Shown here: piece after piece, positions 35,252-44,702 of the stretch
How positions within the stretch are numbered: position 1 is the first letter of the stretch
Layout of the letters: each line of letters opens with the position of its first letter
NCBI RefSeq assembly: GCF_963583255.1
Contig: NC_084813.1
Coordinates: 11,394,001-11,458,000, forward strand
Direction: 5' to 3'
Length of the DNA stretch: 64,000 nt
Origin: Pyrus communis
Taxonomy: Eukaryota > Streptophyta > Magnoliopsida > Rosales > Rosaceae
The notes under the pieces: generated by a model
What the model was told of the DNA's origin: nothing
The model's database searches: none
Seen by the model: the letters and a program-made list of their open reading frames with translations, nothing else
Program-made: the position numbers and the translations under genes

Positions 35252-38200
35252 ATGACCCGTAGCTCACAACCTGTTCGTGAGCATATCTCCGACTTTGACG
35301 GTGATTTCGAGAGGACTTTGAGAAGGAAAAAGAAATCACAAGCATCTAATCCTCCTAGTCCCGAACCTGAATTTAAAGAAGAAGTACCAACCATGGCAGT
35401 GGACAATCGGACCATCAAGGAGCTCTCTGCCTCAGGTATGGGCAATGCCGCTCCTTTATGCATACAATACCCTATGGCAGCTGAAGGTAAGACAGAAGAA
35501 TTTGAACTTAAGTCTAGTTTATTACATCATATTCCTAAATTCCATGGGTTGTCCATGGAAGATCCTAACAAACATCTTAAGGAATTTGAGGTAGTTTGCT
35601 CATGTATGACACCCATCAACGTTGATGGGAGTATTTTGAAGATGAAGGCCTTTCCATTCTCACTTATGGACAAGGCCAAAGATTGGTTGTTTGAATTGTC
35701 TCCTGGAACTGTCAATTCTTGGGAAAGTATGAAACGTGCATTCTTAGAGAAATTCTTTCCCACTGCAAAGATCATTCTCTTGAGGAAACGAATTAGTGGC
35801 ATTCAACAAAATCAAGGTGAGTCGTTTCCATCTTATTATGAACGTTTTAAATCACTTGTTGCTTCATGTCCACAGCACCAAATGAAGGAGGAGCTGCTCA
35901 TTCAATATTTCTACGAGGGACTCCTTCCCATGGAACGTCAAATGCTAGATGCTTCGGCGGGTGGTGCATTAGTGGACAAGACTCTAATGGATGCCAAAGC
36001 TCTAATTGCCAACCGAGCACACAACGCTCAACAATATGAAGGTGTTGGACAAAGAGAGGGGCCACGACAACAAAGTGTGAATGAGGTAAGTACAATTTCT
36101 GATATTCAGTCACAATTGGCTAATCTTACTTCTCTCGTGTCTCAGGTTGTCAAGGGGTCAAAACCACAAGAAAACCAAGTGTGTGGCGTGTGTTCAATGC
36201 AAGGGCATCCATCGGAGACGTGCCCTCAGTTAATAGAGAATGGAGGTTGGGAATCTGCCAATGCCATGGGTTTTGGGAACCAAAATCAACCACGCCATGA
36301 TCCATACTCTAATACCTACAATCCGGGGTGGAGGGACCATCCAAATTTCAAATGGCGGGATCCTCAACAACCCCAACAACAAGGAGGATTTAGGCAGCAA
36401 CCACCGGGCTTTTATACAAAGCCATTCATCCCCAATCAAAACCAAGTGCAATCTGCCCCAACAACCTCAGGTATGTCTTTGGATAATGATCAAGTTGTTA
36501 AGTTACTTACTACTTTAACGCAGGAAGTACAAACTCAAAATAAGGAGAGACAAATCCAAGACAAACGGGTGGATAATTTGGAGAAGCAAATGGGTCAAAT
36601 TGCCGAGTTTATGGGGCAAATTAGAGAACAAGGCACATTGCCTAGTTCAACCGTTATGAACCCGAAGGGAGGATTTGAAACCGCTAAGGCCATCATGTTG
36701 AGAAGTGGTAAAAAGGTTGGAACGGACTCAAGTACATCCAAATCAAGTCAAGACGAGGAGGACAAGTTGCTGCAAGAAGAAGCACGGGGAGCAAAGCCCA
36801 CGGCCAAGGATGACCAAACCTTGCCAAATTCATCTAGTCCTCCGAAACCGTTCCAAACCACCAAGGTAAGTCCCAATTCAACTTTTTCTAGTTCTATTCC
36901 ACTAAATGTGCCCTTTCCTGGCAGGTTTAGGCAATCAAAGAAGGAAGAAGCTGAGAAGGACATTCTAGAGACCTTTCGGAAAGTTCAAGTCAATATCCCG
37001 CTCCTTGATGCGATTAAGCAAGTCCCGAGGTATGCTAAGTTTTTAAAAGAACTTTGTACAACAAGGAGAAGGATTTCAAACAAAGAGGTGGTTCAAGTAA
37101 GTGAAAATGTCTCTGCTGTGTTACAAAGGAAATTACCCCCTAAATGCAAAGATCCGGGTAGTTTTACAATTCCGTGCGTTATGGGTAACACTAAGTTTGA
37201 ACAATGCATGTTAGACTTAGGGGCTTCGATTAATGTTATGCCATACTCTATTTATGCATCTATGAACTTAGGTGAGCTTAAAAATGATGGTGTGATAATT
37301 CAATTAGCCGATCGTTCTAATGCATATCCAAAGGGTGTTTTGGAAGATGTTTTGGTACAGGTTGGTAACTTGATTTTTCCAGCGGATTTCTACGTGCTTG
37401 ACATGGAGGATTCACCCCATTCCACCCCATTGCCGATTCTATTAGGGAGGCCCTTCATGAAAACAGCCCGCACCAAGATAGATGTGTTTAGAGGAACTTT
37501 AACGATGGAATTTGATGGGGAAGTCATTGATTTCAATCTTTCTGAAAGTATTAAATTTCCTAAGGACGATCATTCTTGCTTTTCTATTGATATAATTGAT
37601 GATTTGGCGCAGGATTTTCTCGATTGTTTGGAGAGGGATACACTTGAAACAACAATTTCACAAGGAATTGGCCAAAAATCTGGTTTTGCCGTGCCAAGAA
37701 GTGTGGAGGAGGCCGAGATAGTGGCTGCCCTTGAGTCACTACCTCAACACCATGGTAAGCCTTCTAACCCAATTTCAATTTCAGTTTCCACTAATAAGTT
37801 GTTACCCTCAGTGATTCAGGCACCCGTACTTGAGCTTAAACCGTTGCCCGATCATTTAAAGTACGTCTATCTGGGAGACAACGAGACATTGCCCGTCATT
37901 GTCTCCTCATCACTCACCGCCATAGAGGAGGAGAAGTTGATCCGAGTGTTGAAAGAGCACAAGACGGCCATTGGGTGGACTTTGGCCGATATTAGGGGAA
38001 TTAGCCCGACTACGTGCATGCATCGCATACTTCTAGAGGAGGGGGCTAAACCAACTCGAGAGGCTCAGCGCCGTCTCAACCCTCCAATGATGGAAGTTGT
38101 GAAAAAGGAGATTATCAAACTTCTTGATTGTGGAGTGATTTATCCGATCTCTGATAGTCGTTGGGTGTCACCGGTGCAATGTGTTCCAAAGAAGTCCGGA

Positions 38201-40732
38201 GTGACAGTGGTGAAGAATGCCGAGAATGAGCTTGTGCCAACCCGTATCCAAACAGGTTGGCGAGTGTGCATTGATTATAGGAAGCTCAACGCCACCACAA
38301 GGAAGGATCACTTCCCTTTGCCATTCATTGATCAAATGCTTGAAAGGTTAGCCGGTCATTCTTTTTATTGTTTCCTTGATGGTTATTCTGGATATAATCA
38401 GATTGTCATAGCGCCGGATGACCAAGAAAAGACAACTTTCACGTGCCCCTTTGGTACTTTTGCTTATCGTCGCATGCCTTTTGGTTTATGCAATGCTCCG
38501 GCCACATTTCAAAGGTGTATGGTAAGTATCTTTTCAGATTTTGTGGAAAAGATTATTGAAGTATTTATGGATGATTTCAGTGTGTTTGGTGATTCATTTG
38601 ATGGTTGTTTGGAAAATCTCACAATAATTTTGAAACGATGTGTAGAAACTAACCTTGTGCTTAATTGGGAAAAATGTCACTTTATGGTTAGACAAGGCAT
38701 AGTTCTAGGGCATATTGTTTCTGAAAGAGGAATTGAAGTGGATAAATCGAAAATAGATCTTGTGCGCTACTTACCCTCTCCTACTTCGGTTCGAGAGGTT
38801 CGTTCTTTTCTTGGCCATGCAGGATTCTATCGTAGGTTTATCAAGGATTTCTCGAAGGTTGCACAACCTCTTTGCCGTCTCCTACAAAAAGACGTGACGT
38901 TTGAATTCACCAAGGAGTGCACGACATCATTCAACCAACTTAAGGAGTTGTTGACCACGGCACCCATCATTGTTCCATCGGATTGGAGTCTACCTTTCGA
39001 ACTCATGTGTGATGCGTCCGACTATGCTTTAGGAGCAGTTTTAGGACAAAGAAAGGACAAGAGGCCGCATGTCATCTACTACGCTTCACGGACATTGAAC
39101 GATGCACAATTGAACTACTCCACTACGGAAAAAGAACTTCTTGCCGTTGTCTTTGCTTTAGATAAATTTCGATCATATCTAATTGGTACTAAAGTAATTG
39201 TTTTCACTGATCATGCAGCTCTGAAGTACTTGCTCACTAAAAAGGAGGCCAAGCCACGGCTAATTCGATGGATGTTGCTACTTCAAGAGTTCGACATAGA
39301 GATTCGGGACAAGAAGGGAAGTGAAAATGTGGTGGCTGATCACCTAAGCCGAATGGTGCACAATGAAGAGGCCCTACCCATTGCCGAGACATTCCCCGAT
39401 GAACAATTGCTGTCCATTAAGGTTAGTGCACCTTGGTATGCCGATATTGTTAATTTTTTGGTGTCAAAACGTATTCCAAGTGAGTTCACTAGGCACCAAC
39501 GTGATAAACTTAGGCATGATGCACGGTTTTATGTGTGGGATGACCCATATTTATGGAAATATTGCCCTGACCAAGTTATACGTAGGTGTGTGCACGATTC
39601 TGAGTTTAATGTTATTCTAACCTTTTGTCACACTTATGCTTGTGGGGGACACTTTGGCACTCAAAGAACAGCACTTAAGGTGTTAGAATGTGGTTTCTAT
39701 TGGCCTACCATCTTTAGGGATGCTAGAACATTTTGCATGTCTTGTGATAGATGCCAAAGAACGGGCAATATTGGTCCTAAACAACAAATGCCGCAAACCC
39801 CCATTTTTAGTGTTGAAATCTTTGACGTTTGGGGTATTGATTTTATGGGTCCCTTTCCTTCGTCACATGGGTTTCTTTATATATTGCTTGCTGTGGACTA
39901 TGTGTCGAAATGGGTGGAAGCAAAAGCCACCCGAACTAATGATTCTCGAGTGGTTGCAGATTTTGTGAAAACTAACATTTTTGCAAGGTTTGGAATGCCA
40001 CGAGTGCTAATCAGTGATGGAGGTTCCCATTTTTGCAATCGAACCATCGAGGCGTTGCTCAAGAAATACAATGTCATGCATAAGGTGGCCACACCTTATC
40101 ATCCTCAAACGAGCGGGCAAGCCGAGGTTTCGAATAGGGAAATCAAGCAGATTCTTGAGAAGACCGTGGGGCCTACAAGAAAGGATTGGAGTTTGCGCTT
40201 AAACGATGCATTGTGGGCGTATCGCACTGCCTACAAAACCCCCATTGGGATGTCACCTTTTCGGCTCATCTATGGGAAGCCATGCCATCTCCCCGTCGAA
40301 TTAGAGCATCGTGCACATTGGGCCGTCAAAACGTTCAATATGGACCTTGATGCCGCAGGTTTACATAGGAAGCTTCAATTGTGTGAGCTTGATGAAATCC
40401 GAAATGAAGCATATGAGAATGCCAGGATTTACAAGGAGAAAACGAAGGCATTCCATGACAAGATGATTCGTGCCAAGACGTTCTCTATTGGGCAGAAAGT
40501 GTTGTTGTTCAATTCTCGCCTTCGATTGTTTCCGGGTAAGTTGCGTTCCAAATGGGTTGGTCCTTTTATTGTCACTAATGTTTTCCCTCATGGTGCAGTG
40601 CAAATCAAAAGTTCAAGGACGCAGCAAGAATTCAAAGTGAATGGGCATCGATTGAAGCCCTATTACGAGACGTTTGAGGAGCATGTCGTGGAGGAGGTAC
40701 CCCTCCATGCCGTGGAACCTAGTCAAGCTTAA
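35252..40732 (+). CDS. gag-pol: Gag-Pol polyprotein, intact, copy 2
   Basis: The frame is 1826 codons, the same as copy 1 except for four residues, where copy 2 has the form seen in the related fragments that can be compared (E in SWESM, A in RSNAY, E in DNETL, G in KKSG). Domains in order: Gag core (about 85-240), CCHC knuckle (311-324), protease DLGAS (655-659), RT with FMDD (about 1105-1108), RNase H (about 1250-1370), integrase HHCC (about 1457-1502) and DDE residues near 1530, 1588 and 1624. It encodes all proteins for particle assembly, cDNA synthesis and integration. The start is supported by the same ATG context in H, D, R and P. A second chromodomain-like or env-like frame is absent. 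Three AGGTAAGT or TGGTAAGT donor-like strings lie inside (about 36085, 36865, 38520). Confidence 0.97.
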   Translation: MTRSSQPVREHISDFDGDFERTLRRKKKSQASNPPSPEPEFKEEVPTMAVDNRTIKELSASGMGNAAPLCIQYPMAAEGKTEEFELKSSLLHHIPKFHGLSMEDPNKHLKEFEVVCSCMTPINVDGSILKMKAFPFSLMDKAKDWLFELSPGTVNSWESMKRAFLEKFFPTAKIILLRKRISGIQQNQGESFPSYYERFKSLVASCPQHQMKEELLIQYFYEGLLPMERQMLDASAGGALVDKTLMDAKALIANRAHNAQQYEGVGQREGPRQQSVNEVSTISDIQSQLANLTSLVSQVVKGSKPQENQVCGVCSMQGHPSETCPQLIENGGWESANAMGFGNQNQPRHDPYSNTYNPGWRDHPNFKWRDPQQPQQQGGFRQQPPGFYTKPFIPNQNQVQSAPTTSGMSLDNDQVVKLLTTLTQEVQTQNKERQIQDKRVDNLEKQMGQIAEFMGQIREQGTLPSSTVMNPKGGFETAKAIMLRSGKKVGTDSSTSKSSQDEEDKLLQEEARGAKPTAKDDQTLPNSSSPPKPFQTTKVSPNSTFSSSIPLNVPFPGRFRQSKKEEAEKDILETFRKVQVNIPLLDAIKQVPRYAKFLKELCTTRRRISNKEVVQVSENVSAVLQRKLPPKCKDPGSFTIPCVMGNTKFEQCMLDLGASINVMPYSIYASMNLGELKNDGVIIQLADRSNAYPKGVLEDVLVQVGNLIFPADFYVLDMEDSPHSTPLPILLGRPFMKTARTKIDVFRGTLTMEFDGEVIDFNLSESIKFPKDDHSCFSIDIIDDLAQDFLDCLERDTLETTISQGIGQKSGFAVPRSVEEAEIVAALESLPQHHGKPSNPISISVSTNKLLPSVIQAPVLELKPLPDHLKYVYLGDNETLPVIVSSSLTAIEEEKLIRVLKEHKTAIGWTLADIRGISPTTCMHRILLEEGAKPTREAQRRLNPPMMEVVKKEIIKLLDCGVIYPISDSRWVSPVQCVPKKSGVTVVKNAENELVPTRIQTGWRVCIDYRKLNATTRKDHFPLPFIDQMLERLAGHSFYCFLDGYSGYNQIVIAPDDQEKTTFTCPFGTFAYRRMPFGLCNAPATFQRCMVSIFSDFVEKIIEVFMDDFSVFGDSFDGCLENLTIILKRCVETNLVLNWEKCHFMVRQGIVLGHIVSERGIEVDKSKIDLVRYLPSPTSVREVRSFLGHAGFYRRFIKDFSKVAQPLCRLLQKDVTFEFTKECTTSFNQLKELLTTAPIIVPSDWSLPFELMCDASDYALGAVLGQRKDKRPHVIYYASRTLNDAQLNYSTTEKELLAVVFALDKFRSYLIGTKVIVFTDHAALKYLLTKKEAKPRLIRWMLLLQEFDIEIRDKKGSENVVADHLSRMVHNEEALPIAETFPDEQLLSIKVSAPWYADIVNFLVSKRIPSEFTRHQRDKLRHDARFYVWDDPYLWKYCPDQVIRRCVHDSEFNVILTFCHTYACGGHFGTQRTALKVLECGFYWPTIFRDARTFCMSCDRCQRTGNIGPKQQMPQTPIFSVEIFDVWGIDFMGPFPSSHGFLYILLAVDYVSKWVEAKATRTNDSRVVADFVKTNIFARFGMPRVLISDGGSHFCNRTIEALLKKYNVMHKVATPYHPQTSGQAEVSNREIKQILEKTVGPTRKDWSLRLNDALWAYRTAYKTPIGMSPFRLIYGKPCHLPVELEHRAHWAVKTFNMDLDAAGLHRKLQLCELDEIRNEAYENARIYKEKTKAFHDKMIRAKTFSIGQKVLLFNSRLRLFPGKLRSKWVGPFIVTNVFPHGAVQIKSSRTQQEFKVNGHRLKPYYETFEEHVVEEVPLHAVEPSQA

Positions 40733-40829
40733 ACGGAGGTACCGTCCGGCTGCAAGACGTAAAAGAAAGCGCTACTTGGGAGGCAACCCATGCATTCAAC
40801 AAAGGAAGACTTAGAAAGCACTCCAATTC
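40733..40829 (+). other. Spacer after pol, copy 2
   Basis: A short segment conserved with P and Q after the pol stop, containing GCTACTTGGGAGGCAACCCATG. It precedes the acquired block. The conserved wording in all three suggests an old, functional 3' segment; function unknown. Confidence 0.6.
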
Positions 40830-40952
40830 CAGATTCCTAAAACTCTTCTCTTTGTTGCTTTTTCGTTTCTGCCATGTTAGGTTGTTTAGTTGTTATTTTG
40901 TTTGTTTGTTAATTGTGTGAGAATATGATTGGAACATTGAGAAATTGTTTGA

Positions 40953-40958
40953 TTTATT
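40953..40958 (-). terminator. AATAAA signal after the antisense gene, copy 2
   Basis: TTTATT on the plus strand (AATAAA on the antisense strand) lies about 37 bases after the antisense stop codon, at the same spacing as in copy 1. Confidence 0.5.
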
Positions 40959-40994
40959 GATAGGCACTGCTAAACAAATAATAGGCTGTGACTT

Positions 40995-41654
40995 TCACAA
41001 AGGTCGTTTGCTTGAAGCCCCACTACGTGGCACCACTCTAGAGGCGGGAGGCATCTGAGCAGGAGGCATTGGAGCGGGAGACGTTGAAAATGGATCATTC
41101 GAGGCCTCAACACTTGGTGGAACACTTGATGAGCCAGGAAAAATGTGCCTCTGGAAGAAAGCCGCAAGCCTTTGACGGTCACTTTGACGGTCACTTTGCA
41201 TTCGACCATTGGATTCTTGCAGCTCATCTAGCTTCCTCTTCATGCCCGACGAATAGTTATTTGCAAGCACATGCAAACTTCTATTCTCGTACTTAAGCAG
41301 TTTGATCTCTTGCTTAAGACTTTCCACCTCCGCCATCAATGATTCCACCTGACGGGAGCGGGCAAGCAAGCGTTGGCCCATGTTGGACACAGAGCTCGCA
41401 CACTGAACACTAAGTGCGAGGGACTCTTGAACGGCCAACTCATCGGACCGTCCTGACAGCAGCCTACTATCTTTTGGAGTGAGGAGGTTCCTAGCTACTA
41501 TTGTAGCTGTTGTGGCGTCCTGCATCACGGAGTCTTCACCTGTAAGAGGACCGTTAGAAGATAAGAAAGAAGGGCGCCATACGTTACCTTGACGCGGCGC
41601 GCTCGCATCACTGCTGAGACTCAATTCTAAGCTAAGGTTCGATGAGTTTGCCAT
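40995..41654 (-). CDS. Antisense coiled-coil protein with N-terminal LxLxL motif (unrecognised family), intact
   Basis: The frame is 219 codons, opposite to gag-pol. Residues 7-13 read LSLELSL, an LxLxL pattern of the EAR type that in plant transcription factors recruits TOPLESS co-repressors. Residues about 97-148 have leucines and charged residues in heptad-like order (SLMAEVESLKQEIKLLK within it), a likely coiled coil. A short SDRQ repeat follows (154-161), then a proline- and serine-rich tail ending SSKRPL. No signal peptide or membrane segment. A promoter-like region and an AATAAA flank it. It is shared with copy 1, where it is truncated at residue 156. I cannot name a family; a DNA- or chromatin-associated regulator is a guess from the motif only. 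It could also be a relic of a captured host gene. Confidence 0.72.
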   Translation of the reverse strand: MANSSNLSLELSLSSDASAPRQGNVWRPSFLSSNGPLTGEDSVMQDATTATIVARNLLTPKDSRLLSGRSDELAVQESLALSVQCASSVSNMGQRLLARSRQVESLMAEVESLKQEIKLLKYENRSLHVLANNYSSGMKRKLDELQESNGRMQSDRQSDRQRLAAFFQRHIFPGSSSVPPSVEASNDPFSTSPAPMPPAQMPPASRVVPRSGASSKRPL

Positions 41655-41766
41655 TTTTCAAAAGTGTTCAAAGAGAAGGGGTGGAAGGAGTTAAATTTCA
41701 AAGGGCGGGAGACGATGTTCAAGAATGGGAAATCTTCAGAGTGTGTATGTTGGCGGTGATCGATAC

Positions 41767-42035
41767 CTCCATAAAAAGCCAAGGCGACGCGTCCACCGAT
41801 TCAAAAAGCCGGAATTTCCGGCGTAATTTAGGCGACGCTTTCTCGGCTTTTCAGAAGACGTGTTCAACTTTGTCAAAAGATTTCTTCTTTTCAGAAAACA
41901 CGTGGAGGCCATCATCGCAACTACACATCTTTAGCCGACAAGCGCAAAGTCCGGCGACGCTTTCTCTGCTTTTCAGAAAACGCGTGCAGCTTTGTCAAAA
42001 GGAGCCGCATCTGCACTACCACGTGTCGTTCAGAA
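41767..42035 (-). promoter_or_regulatory. Promoter-like region of the antisense gene, copy 2
   Basis: On the minus strand the same G-box (CACGTG) and TTTTCTGAAAAG repeats are present as in copy 1. The TATA-like box has changed from TTTTTATAGA to TTTTTATGGA (about 41767-41776). Copy 2 also has about 40 extra bases of a GAAATCGAAGGGGCG-type repeat near 42040-42090. The copy with the intact frame thus has the weaker TATA-like box. Confidence 0.45.
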
Positions 42036-43020
42036 AACGAAGGGGCGTCGTTCAGAAATCGAAGGGGCGCCTGCTCAGAAATCGAAGAGGCGCCACTATT
42101 TCAAAAAGCCGGATTTGCGGGATCAAAACGTCTGTCGACAAGGGTAAAATAACAGTACCACCACTTGATATTATCTCTATATATGTCGACCTTCATTTTT
42201 TATGGCAAGGCAGACCTGAAGAAAATGCCCAACTCTTCCTCACCTCTGAGGGCGCACTTCCAGCAAAGCCTCTTGAAATACTCAATTTTTTCTCCCCCAA
42301 AGAAGATACCAGAAACCTGGAGTACAAATGAGGCAGAAGGAAACGGTCGATCGAAGCGTGTGGAGACAACCACAACAAATACATGTGCTGCTTCATTCGC
42401 CGTTTCTTCAAAGGCAAAGGTATCTCATATCATCAAGGTCTAAAGCAAAAGTATCTCATATCATGCTCTTTCCCTGTCCTTTTCTTTGTCCTTGTTATTA
42501 CTCGCATGGCAAAGTAAACGAAAGCAATCAGAGGCACTTGGAGTCAGTCTTCTGTTCTGGAACCGACTACCTGGAATCCATTCCTGATTGCTTACCTAGA
42601 GTTGCTCTCGAGTAGTCATCTTCAACGGTTGACACACTTCCAGAGAAGGGACCACTTCTGCAAAGGGGAGCGAGTAAGGCAAGTGAAAATGATACATTGA
42701 AGCATGTGGAGACAAGCAACAACTGCATATGCTGAGTATCATCTAACCCTCTTCAATACGAATTGGAGAGATTGAACAAAGAAACAGACAAAAAGAGTAA
42801 GCTCAGACCTTCGGGGGAGACCAAAAGAAGCCTGCTGCCCAATTCAAGAGTAGCACAAAGGAAAATCAACGATGGGAGCAGCGCAGTTCAAGAGTAAGCC
42901 TGTGGAATCACAAAGATCAAAGCCTCAATGCAATTACCAAGGAGAAGATGGAATTTACACTCTATAACCAGATTTGCGTCTCTAAACTCTTCTCTTTGTT
43001 AATTACATTTTGCCATGTTT

Positions 43021-44687
43021 AATATGTTTAAGTGCTTTTTGTGTGTTTACTTATGTTTTGTGTGAATCTATGCTTAAAACATTGAGGACAATGTTTGATT
43101 TAAGTGTGGGGGGGGGGTAACTAATGTTGTTAATACAAATACGTGGGATTTTATCACCCATTACTTCAAACGTTGTTCCTTACTGTTTTAAGGTGTTTTT
43201 AAGTTGTTTAAGAGTGTTTTAGTATGTTTTGTTTTTATAACTCCGAAAATCACATAAAAATTTGAAAAATATGTTTTGAAAAGCCTAAAAAGAGTGTTTT
43301 GAGTCGTTTTTGTGTGTTTGTGTCTTAGGGTACCTTCCAACACAATGATAAGGATTTGGTTTGTAATTGCATGACTGTTAAAAAGAGTTATAAACATAGA
43401 GAAAAGTTTGATTTACTCTTGGTATATGCTTGGTTATGGTTATAATATATGACTTCACATGTAATCATAAAAGAAAAATTCGTTTTTGTAACATGCTTGA
43501 AGGAAGGAACTCAAACAAACGCTACGACCCTGTGAGACTCGAGCCATTACCTTCTTTGGAGAGTTATTTTCTGTGATTCTTTGTTTTCTAAAGTTGTTGC
43601 ATGATCTCATTATTCCTTGCTTGGTTGCTACTTAGAATGCAATTGTATCATGATAGAACTAAATGCTAGAACTTATATCCGTTTCATTCAAAGCATGATA
43701 TTGATTGCATAACATACAATAAGATGAAGTTGTTAGTCAAGCCAAAGCCAAAAAGCCTATCCCTTTTCACATGTATTGTAGGATTACCCCTTTTGAGCCT
43801 TTCAAGCTTATTTTCTTTGTTAACCCCTTGTTCTTAAAGGATAGTGAAGCATGACTTAGAATGAACTCCTTTTGATCAATATACTGCAGAAAATAAGTGT
43901 GGGGGAAGATAATAGGGCACGGCCAAAGAATGAAATAAAAAAAAAAAAATAAAATAAAAAATAAAAAATAAAAAAAAGTTGAATATGGCCCTAAGTTTTG
44001 TGTGACTTCCCCTTGGGTGTTCAAAGTTGATTTTTGCATTCTAAAGGAAATTCTAAGTGCCTAATTCAATACTTTGCTCACTATTGCTTTAAGAACCTTT
44101 GTTTTACTTTACCTTTCTTTGTTAAACCACTACCCTTATCCCCGTTACAACCCTCAACTTCTATCTTGATGTTATGTATTCAATATGTGGAGTTTGAATT
44201 TGGTATGAGCTTATGGAATCACTGGTTCTCGTTCTAAGTAGTAGCTTTCCATTCATGAGATCATATTCATGTCATTATCGTAAATCCAGAAAATGCTTTC
44301 TTTGTTATAACATATGTGAGATACTAGTCTTTCATGTTTACATCAATCTCTCACATATAACTAGTGTAGGGTGTGTAGTCAGAAAATCTGTGTGAAAATA
44401 GAGTGCATTCTAGTAAGGAATTGAGTAAATTCTCTAAAGCATGTTACTACATTTGAAATGTGTTTTAATTGCTTAATTGTGAACTAGTATGTGGTGACTA
44501 TGATTAAGAAGGTACTTAAATGTAAAGATAACCAAAATCTGTGGGAATAATGATTTTTAACATGTCATGTGCATTGGAAATCCCTGAGGCAACGTTGGAA
44601 GGTTTAAGATTGTGTTTGGTTTGTTTCGTTTCGTTTTATTTTGTTTTTGTTTTTTTTTTCTGTTTTGCTCGAGGACTAGCAAAAGCT
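43021..44687 (+). other. Non-coding 3' region of copy 2
   Basis: No credible gene. It has the hairpin AAACATTGAGGACAATGTTT (43077-43096), then GTGTGGGGGGGGG (43104), a second tract GTGTGGGGGAAG (43897), an AT-rich A-run near 43940-43975 and a third tract (44690) that is the polypurine tract. The spacing between the tracts is 793 and 793 bases here, and 773 and 790 in copy 1. The conserved CAACACAATGAT block is near 43339. Confidence 0.72.
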
Positions 44688-44702
44688 AAGTGTGGGGGTA
44701 TT
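44688..44702 (+). other. Polypurine tract of copy 2
   Basis: AAGTGTGGGGGTATT lies directly before the 3' LTR TGATAGG at 44703. Standard position for plus-strand priming. Confidence 0.82.

Larger units (their letters stand above)
40830..43020. other. Acquired block with antisense gene, copy 2, bounded by duplicated segments
   Basis: The segments at about 40830-40880 and 42970-43020 share CCAGATT..., AACTCTTCTCTTTGTT and TGCCATGTT, offset by about 2.14 kb. Between them lies the antisense unit. In Q and P, the equivalent of the second segment follows the GGCAACCCATG motif directly. The block is thus an addition specific to the copy 1/copy 2 lineage, with flanks resembling a duplication made at insertion. 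42340-42960 contains no gene I recognise. Confidence 0.72.

Noticed and set aside
41642..42331. 229-codon sense frame downstream of pol in copy 2 (MSLPFFKSVQ...), a possible env-like gene
   Set aside because: It lies opposite the leader and promoter-like repeats of the antisense gene. In copy 1 the same region has a different length and frame. There is no signal peptide or membrane segment. Best explained as a chance frame in GC-richer DNA.
43104..44690. Exact 793/793 spacing of the three G-tracts as a designed period
   Set aside because: Copy 1 has 790 and 773, so the exact equality in copy 2 is probably coincidence; only the presence of three tracts is reported.
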